This document shows, piece after piece, positions 42,056 to 51,650 of a stretch of 64,000 bases of DNA; the stretch's first letter is position 1; the number at the start of each line of letters is the position of its first letter. The DNA lies in contig NZ_FQXY01000010.1 of the NCBI RefSeq assembly GCF_900130125.1, positions 1,302,001-1,366,000 of the forward strand, read 5' to 3'. The DNA is from Bacteroides congonensis. GTDB lineage: Bacteria; Bacteroidota; Bacteroidia; Bacteroidales; Bacteroidaceae. The notes below the pieces were generated by a model. That model worked only from the letters and a program-made list of their open reading frames with translations. It did no database searches and was not told the DNA's origin. Made by a program: the position numbers and the translations under genes.

Positions 42056-43906
42056 TTATTCCTCCAATAATTTAGTAAATGCATCTATCAATTCTCTCGT
42101 AACGAAAGGCTGTCCTTTCACCTGGTTGAACTGGCTGATGTTCAATCCGGGCACTTTCATGCGCAGGTAACCTGCGAATTGCCCCAGATTCTGTTCAGCT
42201 ACCACGATTTTCTTATATTTGCGCAATACGTCAGCCGTGTTCTTTGGCAGCGGGTTGATGTACTGGAAGTGTGCGAAAGCCACTTTCTTTCCATGTTCGC
42301 GCATATAGTCCATAGCCAGACGGAGATGTCCGTAAGTACCGCCCCAACCAACAATCAGCAAGTCTGCGTCTTCATCGCCCAACACTTCGAGTTCGGGGAT
42401 ATAGTCTGCAATCTTGTCCACTTTGGCCTGACGAAGGTGAACCATCTTGTTGTGGTTTTCGGGTTCAGTGGAGATAGCACCTGTTTCGTTGCTCTTTTCA
42501 AGGCCACCGATACGATGCATGAAACCTTCTGTTCCCGGAGTAGCCCAATAGCGTACGCCTGTTTCTTCATTACGTTGGTAAGGAGTCCAGTTGCCTGCCA
42601 TGTCCGGAGTTACATACGGAGGATTGATGGCTGGATATTCGTTCAGGTTAGGAAGTTTCCATGCGGCAGAACCGTTAGCTACGAAAGCATCGGTCAGTAA
42701 TACAACCGGAGTCATGTGTTCCAGAGCAATCTTACATGCCATATAGGCGGCGTCGAAACAGTTGGTCGGTGATGTTGCGGCGATTACAGGCATCGGGCTT
42801 TCGCCGTTGCGTCCGTAAAGGGCCTGCAATAAGTCGGTCTGTTCCGACTTAGTGGGAAGACCGGTAGACGGGCCGCCACGCTGTACGTTGACAATCACTA
42901 ATGGAAGCTCGCCGATAACAGCAAGGTTCATCGCCTCACTCTTCAGGCAAACACCGGGGCCGGAAGTCGTAGTCACTGCCAAAGCACCTGCAAATGCAGC
43001 ACCGACAGCGGAAGCACAACCTGCGATTTCGTCTTCGCATTGTACGGTTTTTACGCCCAGTGATTTATGCTTGGCTAATTCGTGCAGAATATCGGTAGCC
43101 GGGGTGATAGGGTAAGAGCCCAGATAGAGTTCCAATCCTGCTTTTTCGGCGGCGGCAATCAATCCGTAGGCAGTTGCCTTGTTACCATTAATATCTGTAT
43201 AAAGTCCCTTTGATTTCGGGGCTTTGCTTTCAATCTTATAAGTGGAGACAGAAGCGTGAGTGTTTGCTCCGTAGTTGAAACCGTCGTTCAATACCTTGAT
43301 GTTAGCTTCTGCAATTTCGGGCTTTTTGGCGAATTTCTCGCGAAGCATTTTCTCTGCCGCTGCCAGGTTACGGTTGAACAACCAGCAAACCAGTCCGAGG
43401 GCAAACATATTCTTGCAACGAAGAATGGATTTGTTGTCCAGTCCCGAGTCTTTCAGGCTCTCTTTACACATGGAAGAGATAGGTACTTCGAGTACTTCCT
43501 GCTTAACGCCCAGTTCTTCAAAAGGATTGTCAGTCTTGAATTGTGCCTTTTCCAAATCTCTGGCTTCGAATGAGTCGGAGTCGGTGATGATAAGTCCCTG
43601 CGGTTTACAGAATTTGATTTGTGTTTTCAGTGCGGAAGGGTTCATTGCTACCAATACGTGGCAACGGTCTCCGGGAGTGTAAACCTGTCCGGCACCGATG
43701 TGTACCTGGAAACCGGAAACACCGGTCAGCGAACCTTGCGGGGCGCGGATGTCTGCCGGGTAGTCGGGGAATGTACAGATGTCATTTCCTACCGTAGCCG
43801 ACACGTTCGAGAAGATGTTGCCGGCCAGCTGCATGCCATCGCCGGAGTCGCCGGAGAAACGTACTACGACTTCCTCCAATTCTTTAACCATCATTTCGTC
43901 TGCCAT
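42056..43906 (-). CDS. korA: 2-oxoacid:ferredoxin oxidoreductase, alpha subunit (gamma-alpha fusion)
   Basis: A 616-residue subunit. The ATG at 43906 (MADEMMVKELEEV) is chosen because the earlier in-frame codons lie almost on the promoter. The N-terminal gamma domain (about 10-190: VVRFSGDSGDGMQLAGNIFS, FPDYPADIRAPQGSLTGVSGFQV) is fused to the pyrimidine-binding alpha domain (AYPITPATD-type motif LGSYPITPATDILHEL, then QCEDEIAGCASAVGAAFAGA, TSGPGVCLKSEAMNLAVIGELPLVIVNVQRGGPSTGLPTKSEQ). The C-terminal domain resembles that of other 2-oxoacid ferredoxin oxidoreductases. A consensus Bacteroides promoter lies about 55 bases upstream, giving a two-gene korAB operon. Confidence 0.9.
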   Translation of the reverse strand: MADEMMVKELEEVVVRFSGDSGDGMQLAGNIFSNVSATVGNDICTFPDYPADIRAPQGSLTGVSGFQVHIGAGQVYTPGDRCHVLVAMNPSALKTQIKFCKPQGLIITDSDSFEARDLEKAQFKTDNPFEELGVKQEVLEVPISSMCKESLKDSGLDNKSILRCKNMFALGLVCWLFNRNLAAAEKMLREKFAKKPEIAEANIKVLNDGFNYGANTHASVSTYKIESKAPKSKGLYTDINGNKATAYGLIAAAEKAGLELYLGSYPITPATDILHELAKHKSLGVKTVQCEDEIAGCASAVGAAFAGALAVTTTSGPGVCLKSEAMNLAVIGELPLVIVNVQRGGPSTGLPTKSEQTDLLQALYGRNGESPMPVIAATSPTNCFDAAYMACKIALEHMTPVVLLTDAFVANGSAAWKLPNLNEYPAINPPYVTPDMAGNWTPYQRNEETGVRYWATPGTEGFMHRIGGLEKSNETGAISTEPENHNKMVHLRQAKVDKIADYIPELEVLGDEDADLLIVGWGGTYGHLRLAMDYMREHGKKVAFAHFQYINPLPKNTADVLRKYKKIVVAEQNLGQFAGYLRMKVPGLNISQFNQVKGQPFVTRELIDAFTKLLEE

Positions 43907-43961
43907 AACTTTAATTACTATATTTAATTTAAAAACTGTTTTTACTTTCAATTTGTGAGCG

Positions 43962-43991
43962 CAAAGGTCGGAAAGTTAATCGAATTATCAA
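43962..43991 (-). promoter_or_regulatory. Promoter of korAB
   Basis: Read on the minus strand: TTG (43991-43989), a 19-base spacer, then GACCTTTG (43969-43962), one base off TAnnTTTG. Start of transcription near 43955 leaves a leader of about 50 bases before the ATG at 43906. Confidence 0.65.
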
Positions 43992-44063
43992 AATAAAACG
44001 TACTTTATTGTCCTATTGACGCAAAATATTAAGCTTATATGAAAGGAACCTGCATTTTTATTC

Positions 44064-44093
44064 TTGTTAAATCGACAGAAACCGTTATCTTTG
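44064..44093 (+). promoter_or_regulatory. Promoter of the tRNA-Arg gene
   Basis: TTG at 44064-44066, a 19-base spacer and TATCTTTG at 44086-44093 match the Bacteroides housekeeping promoter. The tRNA starts 17 bases after the -7 element. Confidence 0.8.
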
Positions 44094-44109
44094 CAAACGA
44101 ATTTACAGC

Positions 44110-44181
44110 GGTCCTGTAGTTCAACGGATAGAATAGAAGTTTCCTAAACTTTAGATAGGGGTTCGATTCCCCTCGGGACTA
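44110..44181 (+). tRNA. tRNA-Arg (anticodon CCT)
   Basis: A full cloverleaf can be drawn. Acceptor GGTCCTG pairs with CGGGACT with two G-U pairs. The D arm is GTTC/GAAT and the anticodon stem is AAGT/ACTT around the loop TTCCTAA. The T arm AGGGG-TTCGATT-CCCCT has the usual TTCGA, and A44181 is the discriminator. Anticodon CCT reads AGG codons. The CCA end is not encoded. It has its own promoter and stands alone. Confidence 0.93.
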
Positions 44182-44305
44182 CTACAAAGAAGAATCTATG
44201 GGAAGTTGTGTTGTCGGCTTTCATACTGTATCAAGTTTTAAGTTTTACAATGGCTTCTTTCAAGATTAACGTCTTATAGCTTCTATTTGTTTTAATAATC
44301 AATAG

Positions 44306-44340
44306 AAAAAGCCTCTTCCGGATTTCGGAAGAGGCTTTTT
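44306..44340. terminator. Strong bidirectional terminator between tRNA-Arg and secDF
   Basis: A 15-bp perfect stem AAAAAGCCTCTTCCG (44306-44320) with 44326-44340 has a 5-base loop and is flanked by A on one side and T on the other. It can end transcription of the tRNA (plus) and of secDF (minus). The 124 bases between the tRNA and this stem hold nothing recognisable. Confidence 0.88.
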
Positions 44341-44355
44341 CTATTTCAGGAATTG

Positions 44356-47300
44356 TTATTCTTCCGTAGCGGCTGCAGCTACTACTTTTTTGTTCTTCAT
44401 CATGTTGTATGCAATCGGAGACGCAATGAACAGTGAAGACAATGTACCGATAACCACACCGAGAATCATCGCGAATGCGAAGCTGCGGATAGAGTCACCA
44501 CCGAGGATGAAGATACACAGCAACACGATCAATGTACTCAATGATGTATTGATGGTACGGGCCAGTGTCGTGTTCAGAGAGTCGTTGAACAACACGCGCT
44601 TGTCACGTTTCGGGTACAGGCCGAAGAACTCACGCACACGGTCGAAGATTACCACCTTGTCATTAATAGAGTAACCGATAGCTGTCAGGATAGCACCGAT
44701 AAATGTCTGGTCAATTTCCAGAGAGAACGGCAAGATACCCCAGAACAGTGAGTAAGCACCGATAATCATAATGGTGTCACAACTCAAAGCTACGATAGAA
44801 CCGATACTGTAAGCAATGTTACGGAAACGGAGCAGGATATACAAGCCGATAGCGAGCAATGCCAGTACTACGGAGTAGATAGCGCCTGTCTTGATATCGT
44901 CTGCAATACTCGGGCCCACTTTCTGTGAACTTACGATACTACCACCTGTGTGGTTGTCGCGGTCAATGAAAGTTTCTAATGTAATGTTCTGAGTCAGTAC
45001 CGGTTTCAATGTTTCGTACAGATATGCTTCGATTTCCGAGTCCACATTGTTACCTGCATCTTCGATGCGGTAGTTTGTGCTGATACGTACTGTTTTCTTG
45101 TCTGTACCGATAGCGATTACACTGACGTTAGCATCACCGAACTTGCTGGAAATCAGTTCGCGTACTTGTTCCGGTTCAACCGGGTTTTCGAACTGTACTT
45201 TGAAGTTACGTCCACCGGTGAAGTCGATACTCTGGCTCAAACCACGGATAGCAAACGAACCGATGCAAACGATGATAATTGCGCTAACGATAATCATGGA
45301 TTTCTTGTTGGTTCCCATGAAGTCGAAATGCGTATTGGCCATCAGGTTCTTTGAAATCTTGGTCGTAAATGTCAGGTTCAACCACTTGTCTTTGTTCATG
45401 AAGTGTTCGTAAACCAGACGAGTCATGAATACGGCAGTAAAGAAGGATACGAGGATACCGATAATCAATGTCGTGGCAAAACCGCGAATCGGACCAGTAC
45501 CGAAGTTGAACAGGATGATACCTGTGATGATAGATGTCAAGTTAGAGTCGAAGATAGCCGAGAATGCGTTGGAATAACCGTCAGCAAGTGCTTTCTTCAC
45601 GCCTTTGCCTGCACGAAGCTCTTCTTTGGTACGTTCATAGATAAGTACGTTCGCATCCACTGCCATACCCAGTGACAACACCATACCGGCAATACCGGAC
45701 ATTGTCAGTGCGGCCTGGAAGGATGAAAGGATACCCAGTGTGAAGAAGAAGTTGAGAATCAGTGCGCAGTTGGCAACCATACCCGGGATGAAACCGTACA
45801 TGGAGCACATGTAAACCATCAACAGAATCAGAGCCACAACGAATGAGAAGACACCCGCGTTGATAGATTCCTGACCCAATGACGGACCAACGATATCTTC
45901 CTGTACGATGTGTGCCGGAGCCGGCATCTTACCTGATTTCAATACGTTTGCCAAGTCCTTTGCCTGTTCCGGTGTGAAATGGCCTGTAATCTGTGAACGT
46001 CCGCCTGTGATTTCAGAATTTACGTTCGGTGCAGAATATACATAGTTGTCAAGAACGATAGCGATGGAACGGCCGATGTTCTGCTTGGTCAACTGAGCCC
46101 AGCGGCGTGCACCGTCAGAGTTCATTGCCATGCTTACAGCCGGTTTGCTGTATTGGTCGAATTCGTCTTTAGCATCTGTTACTACGTCGCCTTCCAACGG
46201 AGCTTTGCCGTTACGTTCGGTAGATTTGATAGCGTACAATTCGAAAGTCTGTCCTTTCTTGTCAAATTCAGAAGGAGAAACACCCCACTTCAAGCGAAGG
46301 TCTTTCGGAAGTTCTGCTTTGACTTCCGGCATAGCTAGGTACTTGTTGATCTCGGCAGTGTCTTTGTAGTTGGCATAACCGATAACAGGACCCTGTCCGC
46401 TGGAATTCAACTGAAGCATTGCCAACAGAGGATATTGCTTTTTGATTTCTTCCATGTTGACGGCTGCTTTGTCTTCAGCGGCTGCGTCACCTTTCAGGGC
46501 GGCTGCAAGGCTGTCGGCAGCGCTTACGGCTTTTTTCTCAACCGGAGTAGCTTCGGTGAGGACTGCGGCTTCGATTGTGTCTCCGTCAACAGTTGTCTCT
46601 TCAGCCAATATCGTACGCAATTTTGCGTCTGCAGATTGTATGGCAGGAAGAATTTCCTTAGCTGTATAAGTTTCCCAGAATTCGAGGTTGGCAGAACCTT
46701 GGAGAAGTTTTCTCACACGTTCCGGCTCTTTGATACCCGGAAGTTCCACCATGATACGTCCCATTTTGTCTTCCAGGCTTTGGATGTTCGGCTGAACAAC
46801 ACCAAAACGGTCGATACGGGTACGCAGTACGTTGTATGAGTTTTCAACTGCGGCTTTTACTTCTGCTCTCAGCACTTTTTCAACTTCAGCATCTGTTGAT
46901 TTCTGGTTTACTTTGTCTTTCAACTGTTGTGTTGCGAAGAGTTCGGAAAGTTTTGCGTCCGGAGCAATTTTGTGGTATTCTCTGACAAACAGGGTGATGA
47001 TGTCATCCTGGCTGTTGACAGCTTGCTTTGCAGCTTCCGCCAGTGCCTTGTTGAAAGCTTCATCCGGCTTGTTGTCTGCCAATGCTTTGATAACATCAGG
47101 TACGGAAACTTCAAGGATAACGTTCATACCACCTTTCAGGTCCAAACCTAAACTAATCTCCATTTCACGACAATCTTTCAGCGTCCAGTTACCCAGCCAT
47201 ACTTTCTCGTTGGAGAGAGAGTCGAGGTAGTCTTGTTCCACTTTCGGGTCGCCGTTCGCAATTTCTTTCGCCTTGTTGGTATAATGGCGTGTTACGAAGG

Positions 47301-47373
47301 AGAAGGAGAGGTAGAACACGCATACCAGCGTGAGTAATACCGCAAAAACCTTTACAAATCCTTTGTTTTGCAT
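44356..47373 (-). CDS. secDF: Protein translocase subunit SecDF (fused)
   Basis: A 1005-residue inner-membrane fusion of SecD and SecF that uses the proton gradient to pull proteins through SecYEG. The SecD half has a first membrane segment (VFAVLLTLVCVFYLSFSFV), the signature MEISLGLDLKGGMNVILEV, a long periplasmic region and the segment IVGPSLGQESINAGVFSFVVALILLMVY followed by MAVDANVLIYERTKEEL. The SecF half shows SQSIDFTGGRNFKVQF, VGPSIADDIKTGAIYSVVLAL and AIGYSINDKVVIFDRVRE. The large periplasmic insertion (about 230-330, rich in Ala, Glu and Lys) is common in Bacteroidetes forms. Confidence 0.96.
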   Translation of the reverse strand: MQNKGFVKVFAVLLTLVCVFYLSFSFVTRHYTNKAKEIANGDPKVEQDYLDSLSNEKVWLGNWTLKDCREMEISLGLDLKGGMNVILEVSVPDVIKALADNKPDEAFNKALAEAAKQAVNSQDDIITLFVREYHKIAPDAKLSELFATQQLKDKVNQKSTDAEVEKVLRAEVKAAVENSYNVLRTRIDRFGVVQPNIQSLEDKMGRIMVELPGIKEPERVRKLLQGSANLEFWETYTAKEILPAIQSADAKLRTILAEETTVDGDTIEAAVLTEATPVEKKAVSAADSLAAALKGDAAAEDKAAVNMEEIKKQYPLLAMLQLNSSGQGPVIGYANYKDTAEINKYLAMPEVKAELPKDLRLKWGVSPSEFDKKGQTFELYAIKSTERNGKAPLEGDVVTDAKDEFDQYSKPAVSMAMNSDGARRWAQLTKQNIGRSIAIVLDNYVYSAPNVNSEITGGRSQITGHFTPEQAKDLANVLKSGKMPAPAHIVQEDIVGPSLGQESINAGVFSFVVALILLMVYMCSMYGFIPGMVANCALILNFFFTLGILSSFQAALTMSGIAGMVLSLGMAVDANVLIYERTKEELRAGKGVKKALADGYSNAFSAIFDSNLTSIITGIILFNFGTGPIRGFATTLIIGILVSFFTAVFMTRLVYEHFMNKDKWLNLTFTTKISKNLMANTHFDFMGTNKKSMIIVSAIIIVCIGSFAIRGLSQSIDFTGGRNFKVQFENPVEPEQVRELISSKFGDANVSVIAIGTDKKTVRISTNYRIEDAGNNVDSEIEAYLYETLKPVLTQNITLETFIDRDNHTGGSIVSSQKVGPSIADDIKTGAIYSVVLALLAIGLYILLRFRNIAYSIGSIVALSCDTIMIIGAYSLFWGILPFSLEIDQTFIGAILTAIGYSINDKVVIFDRVREFFGLYPKRDKRVLFNDSLNTTLARTINTSLSTLIVLLCIFILGGDSIRSFAFAMILGVVIGTLSSLFIASPIAYNMMKNKKVVAAAATEE

Positions 47374-47463
47374 TTTACTTTTAATTTATGATGATTACTT
47401 TTTTAATTTAATTTTCAGTTAAATTCTGTCGTACACAAGTGCTTTTTGCCGCATACAAGGCTG

Positions 47464-47471
47464 CAAATATA
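47464..47471 (-). promoter_or_regulatory. Likely -7 element of the secDF promoter
   Basis: TATATTTG on the minus strand, about 90 bases upstream of the secDF start. I see no matching TTG at the usual distance; an A-run lies in its place. Support is therefore partial. Confidence 0.4.
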
Positions 47472-47497
47472 GTTTTTTTTTCACATTTATATGTAAG

Positions 47498-47530
47498 AAG
47501 CCCTCAAATATTTGATGTTTAAGGGCTTTT
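47498..47530. terminator. Hairpin between the M3 peptidase and secDF genes
   Basis: AAGCCCTCAAA (47498-47508) pairs with TTTAAGGGCTT (about 47518-47528) with one mismatch that becomes G-U on the minus strand. T follows on the plus strand, whereas the M3 gene that ends here is on the minus strand, so terminator function for it is uncertain. Confidence 0.4.
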
Positions 47531-47538
47531 TTGCAGAA

Positions 47539-49626
47539 TTATTTCATTCCCCTGTTTTTCAGTAGCGGTTCCAGGCTCGGCTCTGCCCCGCGGAAATTCT
47601 TGTAAAGCACCATCGGATCTTCACTGTCCCCCTTCTCCAATACGTTGTAGCGAAACAGGTCGGCAGTGTTCTTATCAAAGATTCCATGTTCTTTGAAGGC
47701 TTCAAAGGCATCATTGTCCAGTACGTTTGCCCATAGGTAACTATAGTATCCGGCAGCGTATCCGCCAATGATATGATTGAAGTAAGTGACACGGTAACGG
47801 GGAGCAATTTCGGGGATAAGATTGAGCTTGTCCATAGCCTCTTTTTCGAAAGAAAGCATGTCCATATTCTTTACATCTGTCACTGTGTGCAAGTCCATGT
47901 CGAGGATGGCGGCAGCCAGTAGTTCCGTGGTCATGAATCCCTGGTTGAAGGTCTTTTGTTCCAGTATTTTTTCGATGATTTCATCGGGGATTACTTCTCC
48001 TGTCTGGTAATGTTTGGCATACATTTTCAGTACTTCCGGTTCGGTAGCCCAGTGCTCGTTGATTTGAGAAGGAAGCTCTACAAAATCACGTACGACGTTG
48101 GTGCCGGATGTTCCTTTGTATTCGCATTTTGTCAGTAAGCCGTGCAGGGCATGGCCGAATTCGTGGAACAGTGTTTCCACTTCGTCCATCGTCAGCAGGG
48201 AAGGAGTGTCGCCTACCGGTTTGGTGAAGCTGCAAACATTGCATATCAACGGACGAGTAGCTCCCTGTTGTTCACGGTAGTTGCTCATCCATGCGCCGCC
48301 GCTTTTTCCGGCACGCGGGAAATAGTCTACATAGAAGATTCCGAGCTGGGAACCGTCAGCGTCTTTCACTTCAAAGACTTCTACGTCAGGATGGTAGGTC
48401 GGGATTCCTTCGAGTTTGCTCAAAGTGATACCATAAAGTTTGTTGGCCACGGCAAATGCGCCTTCACGTACATTTTCCAGTTTGAAGTAGGGCTTTGTAT
48501 CTTCTTCGGACAGGTTGTATTTCTCTTTGCGTAGTTTTTCGGTATAGTACCACCAGTCCCATGCTTCCAGCTTTTCGCCTTTGCCTTCTTTATCCATCAG
48601 TTTCTGAAGTTCTGCGGCTTCTGCTTTTGCTTTCGGCAGTGCATAGCTCCAGAGGTTGTTCAGGAGTTCCATTACGTTCGTGGCGTTCTTCGCCATTGTT
48701 TCGTCCAGAACGAAGTTGGCGTAGCAGTCGAAGCCTAATAGATTCGCCTTTTCAAGGCGGAGAGAGACGATTTTGCGGATATTTTCTTTATTGTCGTTTT
48801 CATTATTGTTGTTTCCCCGATTGATGTAGGCTTTGTACATTTGTTCGCGGAGCGGGCGGTTTTCGGAATATTGCAGGAAAGGCAGACGACTGGCATTGTG
48901 CAGGGTAAACAACCATTTGCCTGCTTGTCCGGCCGCTTTTGCTTCTTCGGCTGCGCTTTGGCGGAACCATTCGGGCAGTCCGGCCAAATCTTCCTCCTTA
49001 TCAACGAAAAGTTGGAAAGCGTTATTCTCATTCAACACATTGTTGCTGAAAGTGATGCCGAGTGTAGAAAGCTCTTTGTTGATTTCGCGGAGACGGGCTT
49101 GCTCTTCTGCGCTGAGGTTGGCTCCCGAACGGACAAATCTTTTGTAGGTTTTGTCTAACAGGCGGCTTTGCTCTGTTGTCAGGTTCAGTGAGTCTTTTTG
49201 CAGGTAAACATCGTTCACGCGTTTGAAGAGTTTCTCATTCAGGGAGATATTATCTTCGTGTTCCGAAAGAACGGGTGCCATCTTCATCGAAAGTTCAGTC
49301 AGGGCGTCGGTTGTTTCCGCGTCTGTCATATTGAAGAAAATGGCACTTACACGATCCAGGACAGGTGCGCTGTTGTCTAAAGCTACAATCGTATTCTCGA
49401 ATGTCGCAACTTCCGGGCTTTCGACGATAGCTTCTATATTTTGGTTTTGCTCTTCGATACCTTTCAGGAAGGCGGGTTCGTAGTGTTCCAGTTTAATCTT
49501 GTCGAAAGAGGGGACACCATACTCAGTTTGAAACTCTGTAAAGAAAGGATTGCTTTCTGTTTTCGTAGCACAGGAGTACATCATACAACTTACTGCTAAA
49601 AGGGTTAGTGTTTTTTTAATCATCAT
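47539..49626 (-). CDS. dcp: M3-family zinc metallopeptidase (peptidyl-dipeptidase Dcp type), lipoprotein
   Basis: A 695-residue peptidase that removes C-terminal dipeptides from short peptides. A lipoprotein signal (LLAVSCMMYSC followed by ATKTES) places it in the periplasm, on the inner or outer membrane. The zinc motif VETLFHEFGHALHGLL contains HExxH, and the third ligand lies downstream in QINEHWATEPEV. The C-terminal FNHIIGGYAAGYYSYLWANVLDNDAFEAF is typical of Dcp/oligopeptidase A. It is the last gene of an operon with two rhomboid proteases and a phosphatase-family protein, 28 bases after the latter. Confidence 0.92.
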   Translation of the reverse strand: MMIKKTLTLLAVSCMMYSCATKTESNPFFTEFQTEYGVPSFDKIKLEHYEPAFLKGIEEQNQNIEAIVESPEVATFENTIVALDNSAPVLDRVSAIFFNMTDAETTDALTELSMKMAPVLSEHEDNISLNEKLFKRVNDVYLQKDSLNLTTEQSRLLDKTYKRFVRSGANLSAEEQARLREINKELSTLGITFSNNVLNENNAFQLFVDKEEDLAGLPEWFRQSAAEEAKAAGQAGKWLFTLHNASRLPFLQYSENRPLREQMYKAYINRGNNNNENDNKENIRKIVSLRLEKANLLGFDCYANFVLDETMAKNATNVMELLNNLWSYALPKAKAEAAELQKLMDKEGKGEKLEAWDWWYYTEKLRKEKYNLSEEDTKPYFKLENVREGAFAVANKLYGITLSKLEGIPTYHPDVEVFEVKDADGSQLGIFYVDYFPRAGKSGGAWMSNYREQQGATRPLICNVCSFTKPVGDTPSLLTMDEVETLFHEFGHALHGLLTKCEYKGTSGTNVVRDFVELPSQINEHWATEPEVLKMYAKHYQTGEVIPDEIIEKILEQKTFNQGFMTTELLAAAILDMDLHTVTDVKNMDMLSFEKEAMDKLNLIPEIAPRYRVTYFNHIIGGYAAGYYSYLWANVLDNDAFEAFKEHGIFDKNTADLFRYNVLEKGDSEDPMVLYKNFRGAEPSLEPLLKNRGMK

Positions 49627-49654
49627 AAGTGTTTTATATTAGAGTTTACAGTTC

Positions 49655-50740
49655 TTATCGCTTGCTGATATAGCACCAGATAGGATAGTGGTCGGAAGCC
49701 TTGATAGACCGGTCTACAGTGCAGTTGTAGGCTTTCAGGTCGGGGCTTATCAGGATATTGTCGATTCGGAAATAGAACTTGTTCTGATTATAAGAAATCC
49801 CCAGCCCTTTGCCGGAGTGGGTGAACGCGTCGTCCAACTTCTGGGTAAGGATACGGTGCGTGTACGAGATAGAACCGTCGTTGAAGTCACCGCACGCTAT
49901 AATGGTCGGGTATTTGCTTTCTGCTATATATCTGGCTACGGAGTCGGCCTGTGACGCACGGATAGCCGATGCTTCCGCCAGTTTTTTTACCAATTGGCGG
50001 AGTCCGGTTTTCACTTTACTGGCATTCGGGTCTTTTATCATGTCTTCGTAGATTCCCCTGTCTTCCTTGGTAAGCTTGTTGGATTCCAAGTGGTTATTGA
50101 TCAATGTAATCGTATCGTTGTTTACCTTTAGTACATATTTCATAGACCCGTTATAACTGCTCTTGTATTTGATGGGCTGCGACGAAAGTATGGGAAATTT
50201 TGAGAAACAGGCAAGCTGCACTTCTCCTATGCCTTGTTGATGGATGGACTGGTAGGGGTATGCCTTCAATGCTTTCTTCACGTCCTGTTCCGTCAGAAAC
50301 TTCTTGTTGGTAGTTGTATTATATTCTTGCAGACAAATAATATCGGCTTTACTGTCCGCCAGGTAGGACAGGACAGGGTTCTTCCCGTTTTTCTTTTCCA
50401 GATTGCTAAAGCTCATCACGTTGTAAGACAGCAGCTTGATACTCCCTTCGGGTATCGTTTTAGTGGTGGAATTAAAAGGAATATAAGTCCGTATTTGCGG
50501 AATACAAACCAGAAAACCGATAATTGGTAATAAAGCATAGCGGTAATTGATAAATGCCCAAAAGACCAAAAATAAGAGGTTGATAGTCAGAAATATCGGG
50601 AATGCAAGTCCCAGGCTCGAAGCCAGTGGGTTTACTTTGGGATTTAGATAAGGACTATAGGCGCTTAGTATCAACGTTCCCACAAGGAAAGCGTTGATAG
50701 CCAGTATCAGATATGCGACAATTTTGCCAATATGCTCCAT
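49655..50740 (-). CDS. Membrane-anchored endonuclease/exonuclease/phosphatase-family protein
   Basis: A 361-residue protein with three N-terminal membrane segments (about 8-95) followed by an EEP-type catalytic domain. Motifs are KLLSYNVMSF, DIICLQEYNT (metal-binding Glu), LINNHLES, IIACGDFNDG and the terminal IKASDHYPIWCYI (Asp-His). The domain hydrolyses phosphodiester or phosphomonoester bonds; the substrate could be nucleic acid, phospholipid or a sugar phosphate, and the catalytic part probably faces the periplasm. It starts four bases after the rhomboid gene stop, so it is co-transcribed. Confidence 0.85.
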   Translation of the reverse strand: MEHIGKIVAYLILAINAFLVGTLILSAYSPYLNPKVNPLASSLGLAFPIFLTINLLFLVFWAFINYRYALLPIIGFLVCIPQIRTYIPFNSTTKTIPEGSIKLLSYNVMSFSNLEKKNGKNPVLSYLADSKADIICLQEYNTTTNKKFLTEQDVKKALKAYPYQSIHQQGIGEVQLACFSKFPILSSQPIKYKSSYNGSMKYVLKVNNDTITLINNHLESNKLTKEDRGIYEDMIKDPNASKVKTGLRQLVKKLAEASAIRASQADSVARYIAESKYPTIIACGDFNDGSISYTHRILTQKLDDAFTHSGKGLGISYNQNKFYFRIDNILISPDLKAYNCTVDRSIKASDHYPIWCYISKR

Positions 50741-50744
50741 TCTT

Positions 50745-51650
50745 TTATCTTTTGCTTGCGTCGAACAAGCTTTTCTTTTCTTCTGTAGTGAGACTGTCGT
50801 AACCGGATTTTTTCAGTTTCTCCAGGATACGGTCTACTTCTTCCGACTGTGCTTTCTTGCGGGCGTTATAATCGTAATCCTTCTCATGACCGGTAGCGCT
50901 ACCACCGTAATGTACTTTCATTTTAGGTTTACGTTTCCATGTTTTCTTTTGGAACAGAGACATGAAACCATCCAGGAACCAGTTAATCCAGGAAGTCAAA
51001 TCGATTCCTTTACTTAGGCTGGCGGCAAACCAAAGTCCGGCAAGGGCACCGCCTAAATGGGCGATATGTCCTCCCGCATTGCTTGAAGTGATGGATATTA
51101 CATCAATGCCGATAACAACCAATGCCAGGTATTTGAGACGGATAGCACCGAACAGGAAAAGTTGTACCCGGTAATTAGGTTCCCGATAAGCTGTGGCTGC
51201 AACGATAGCCAGCACGGATGCCGATGCCCCGACCAATGTGGAACCTGCTATCTGCGAACTGAATAGAGGAAATACATTGTAAGCAACCATATATAGTAAG
51301 CCGCCGCAGATACCTCCCAGTACATACAGACCTCTTAAATGCTTTGCAGAGAAGAAGTGTAGGAACAGGCTGCCGAACCAATACAGCCAGAGCATATTAA
51401 ATAAAATATGCAGGATGCCCGCATGCATGAACATATAAGTGAGCAGCGACCACGGTCGATGAATAAAACCAATAAAGGATGCCGGCAGGGCAAAAATACC
51501 GAATATATCGGGAATACTGAATCCGAATAGTTGCAGGAAAACATTAATCAACGTACCGATAATAAAAATACCGACGTTGATATAAATCAGTTGGATAAAA
51601 ATATTTCCTCTTCTGAATGTTTCTTTTAAATCAGCTATAATATGTCCCAT
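50745..51650 (-). CDS. Rhomboid-family intramembrane serine protease with C-terminal tail
   Basis: A 301-residue membrane protein with about six transmembrane segments. The catalytic serine is in STLVGASASVLAI and the histidine in AGGHIAHLGGALAGL; HRPWSLLTYMFMHAG and FNMLWLYWFG are further rhomboid motifs. After the last segment a roughly 85-residue hydrophilic tail (KPKMKVHYGGSATG to LTTEEKKSLFDASKR) looks cytosolic. The GASA box has Ala where GASG is usual, which occurs in active rhomboids. Its start overlaps the preceding rhomboid gene by 20 bases. Confidence 0.9.
   Translation of the reverse strand: MGHIIADLKETFRRGNIFIQLIYINVGIFIIGTLINVFLQLFGFSIPDIFGIFALPASFIGFIHRPWSLLTYMFMHAGILHILFNMLWLYWFGSLFLHFFSAKHLRGLYVLGGICGGLLYMVAYNVFPLFSSQIAGSTLVGASASVLAIVAATAYREPNYRVQLFLFGAIRLKYLALVVIGIDVISITSSNAGGHIAHLGGALAGLWFAASLSKGIDLTSWINWFLDGFMSLFQKKTWKRKPKMKVHYGGSATGHEKDYDYNARKKAQSEEVDRILEKLKKSGYDSLTTEEKKSLFDASKR

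Noticed and set aside
43907..43951. Longer N-terminus for KorA
   Set aside because: It would start within a few bases of the predicted transcription start and adds residues not typical of the family.
44110..44355. Integration site of a mobile element at the tRNA-Arg 3' end
   Set aside because: No integrase gene, no repeated tRNA 3' end and no foreign genes are visible nearby.
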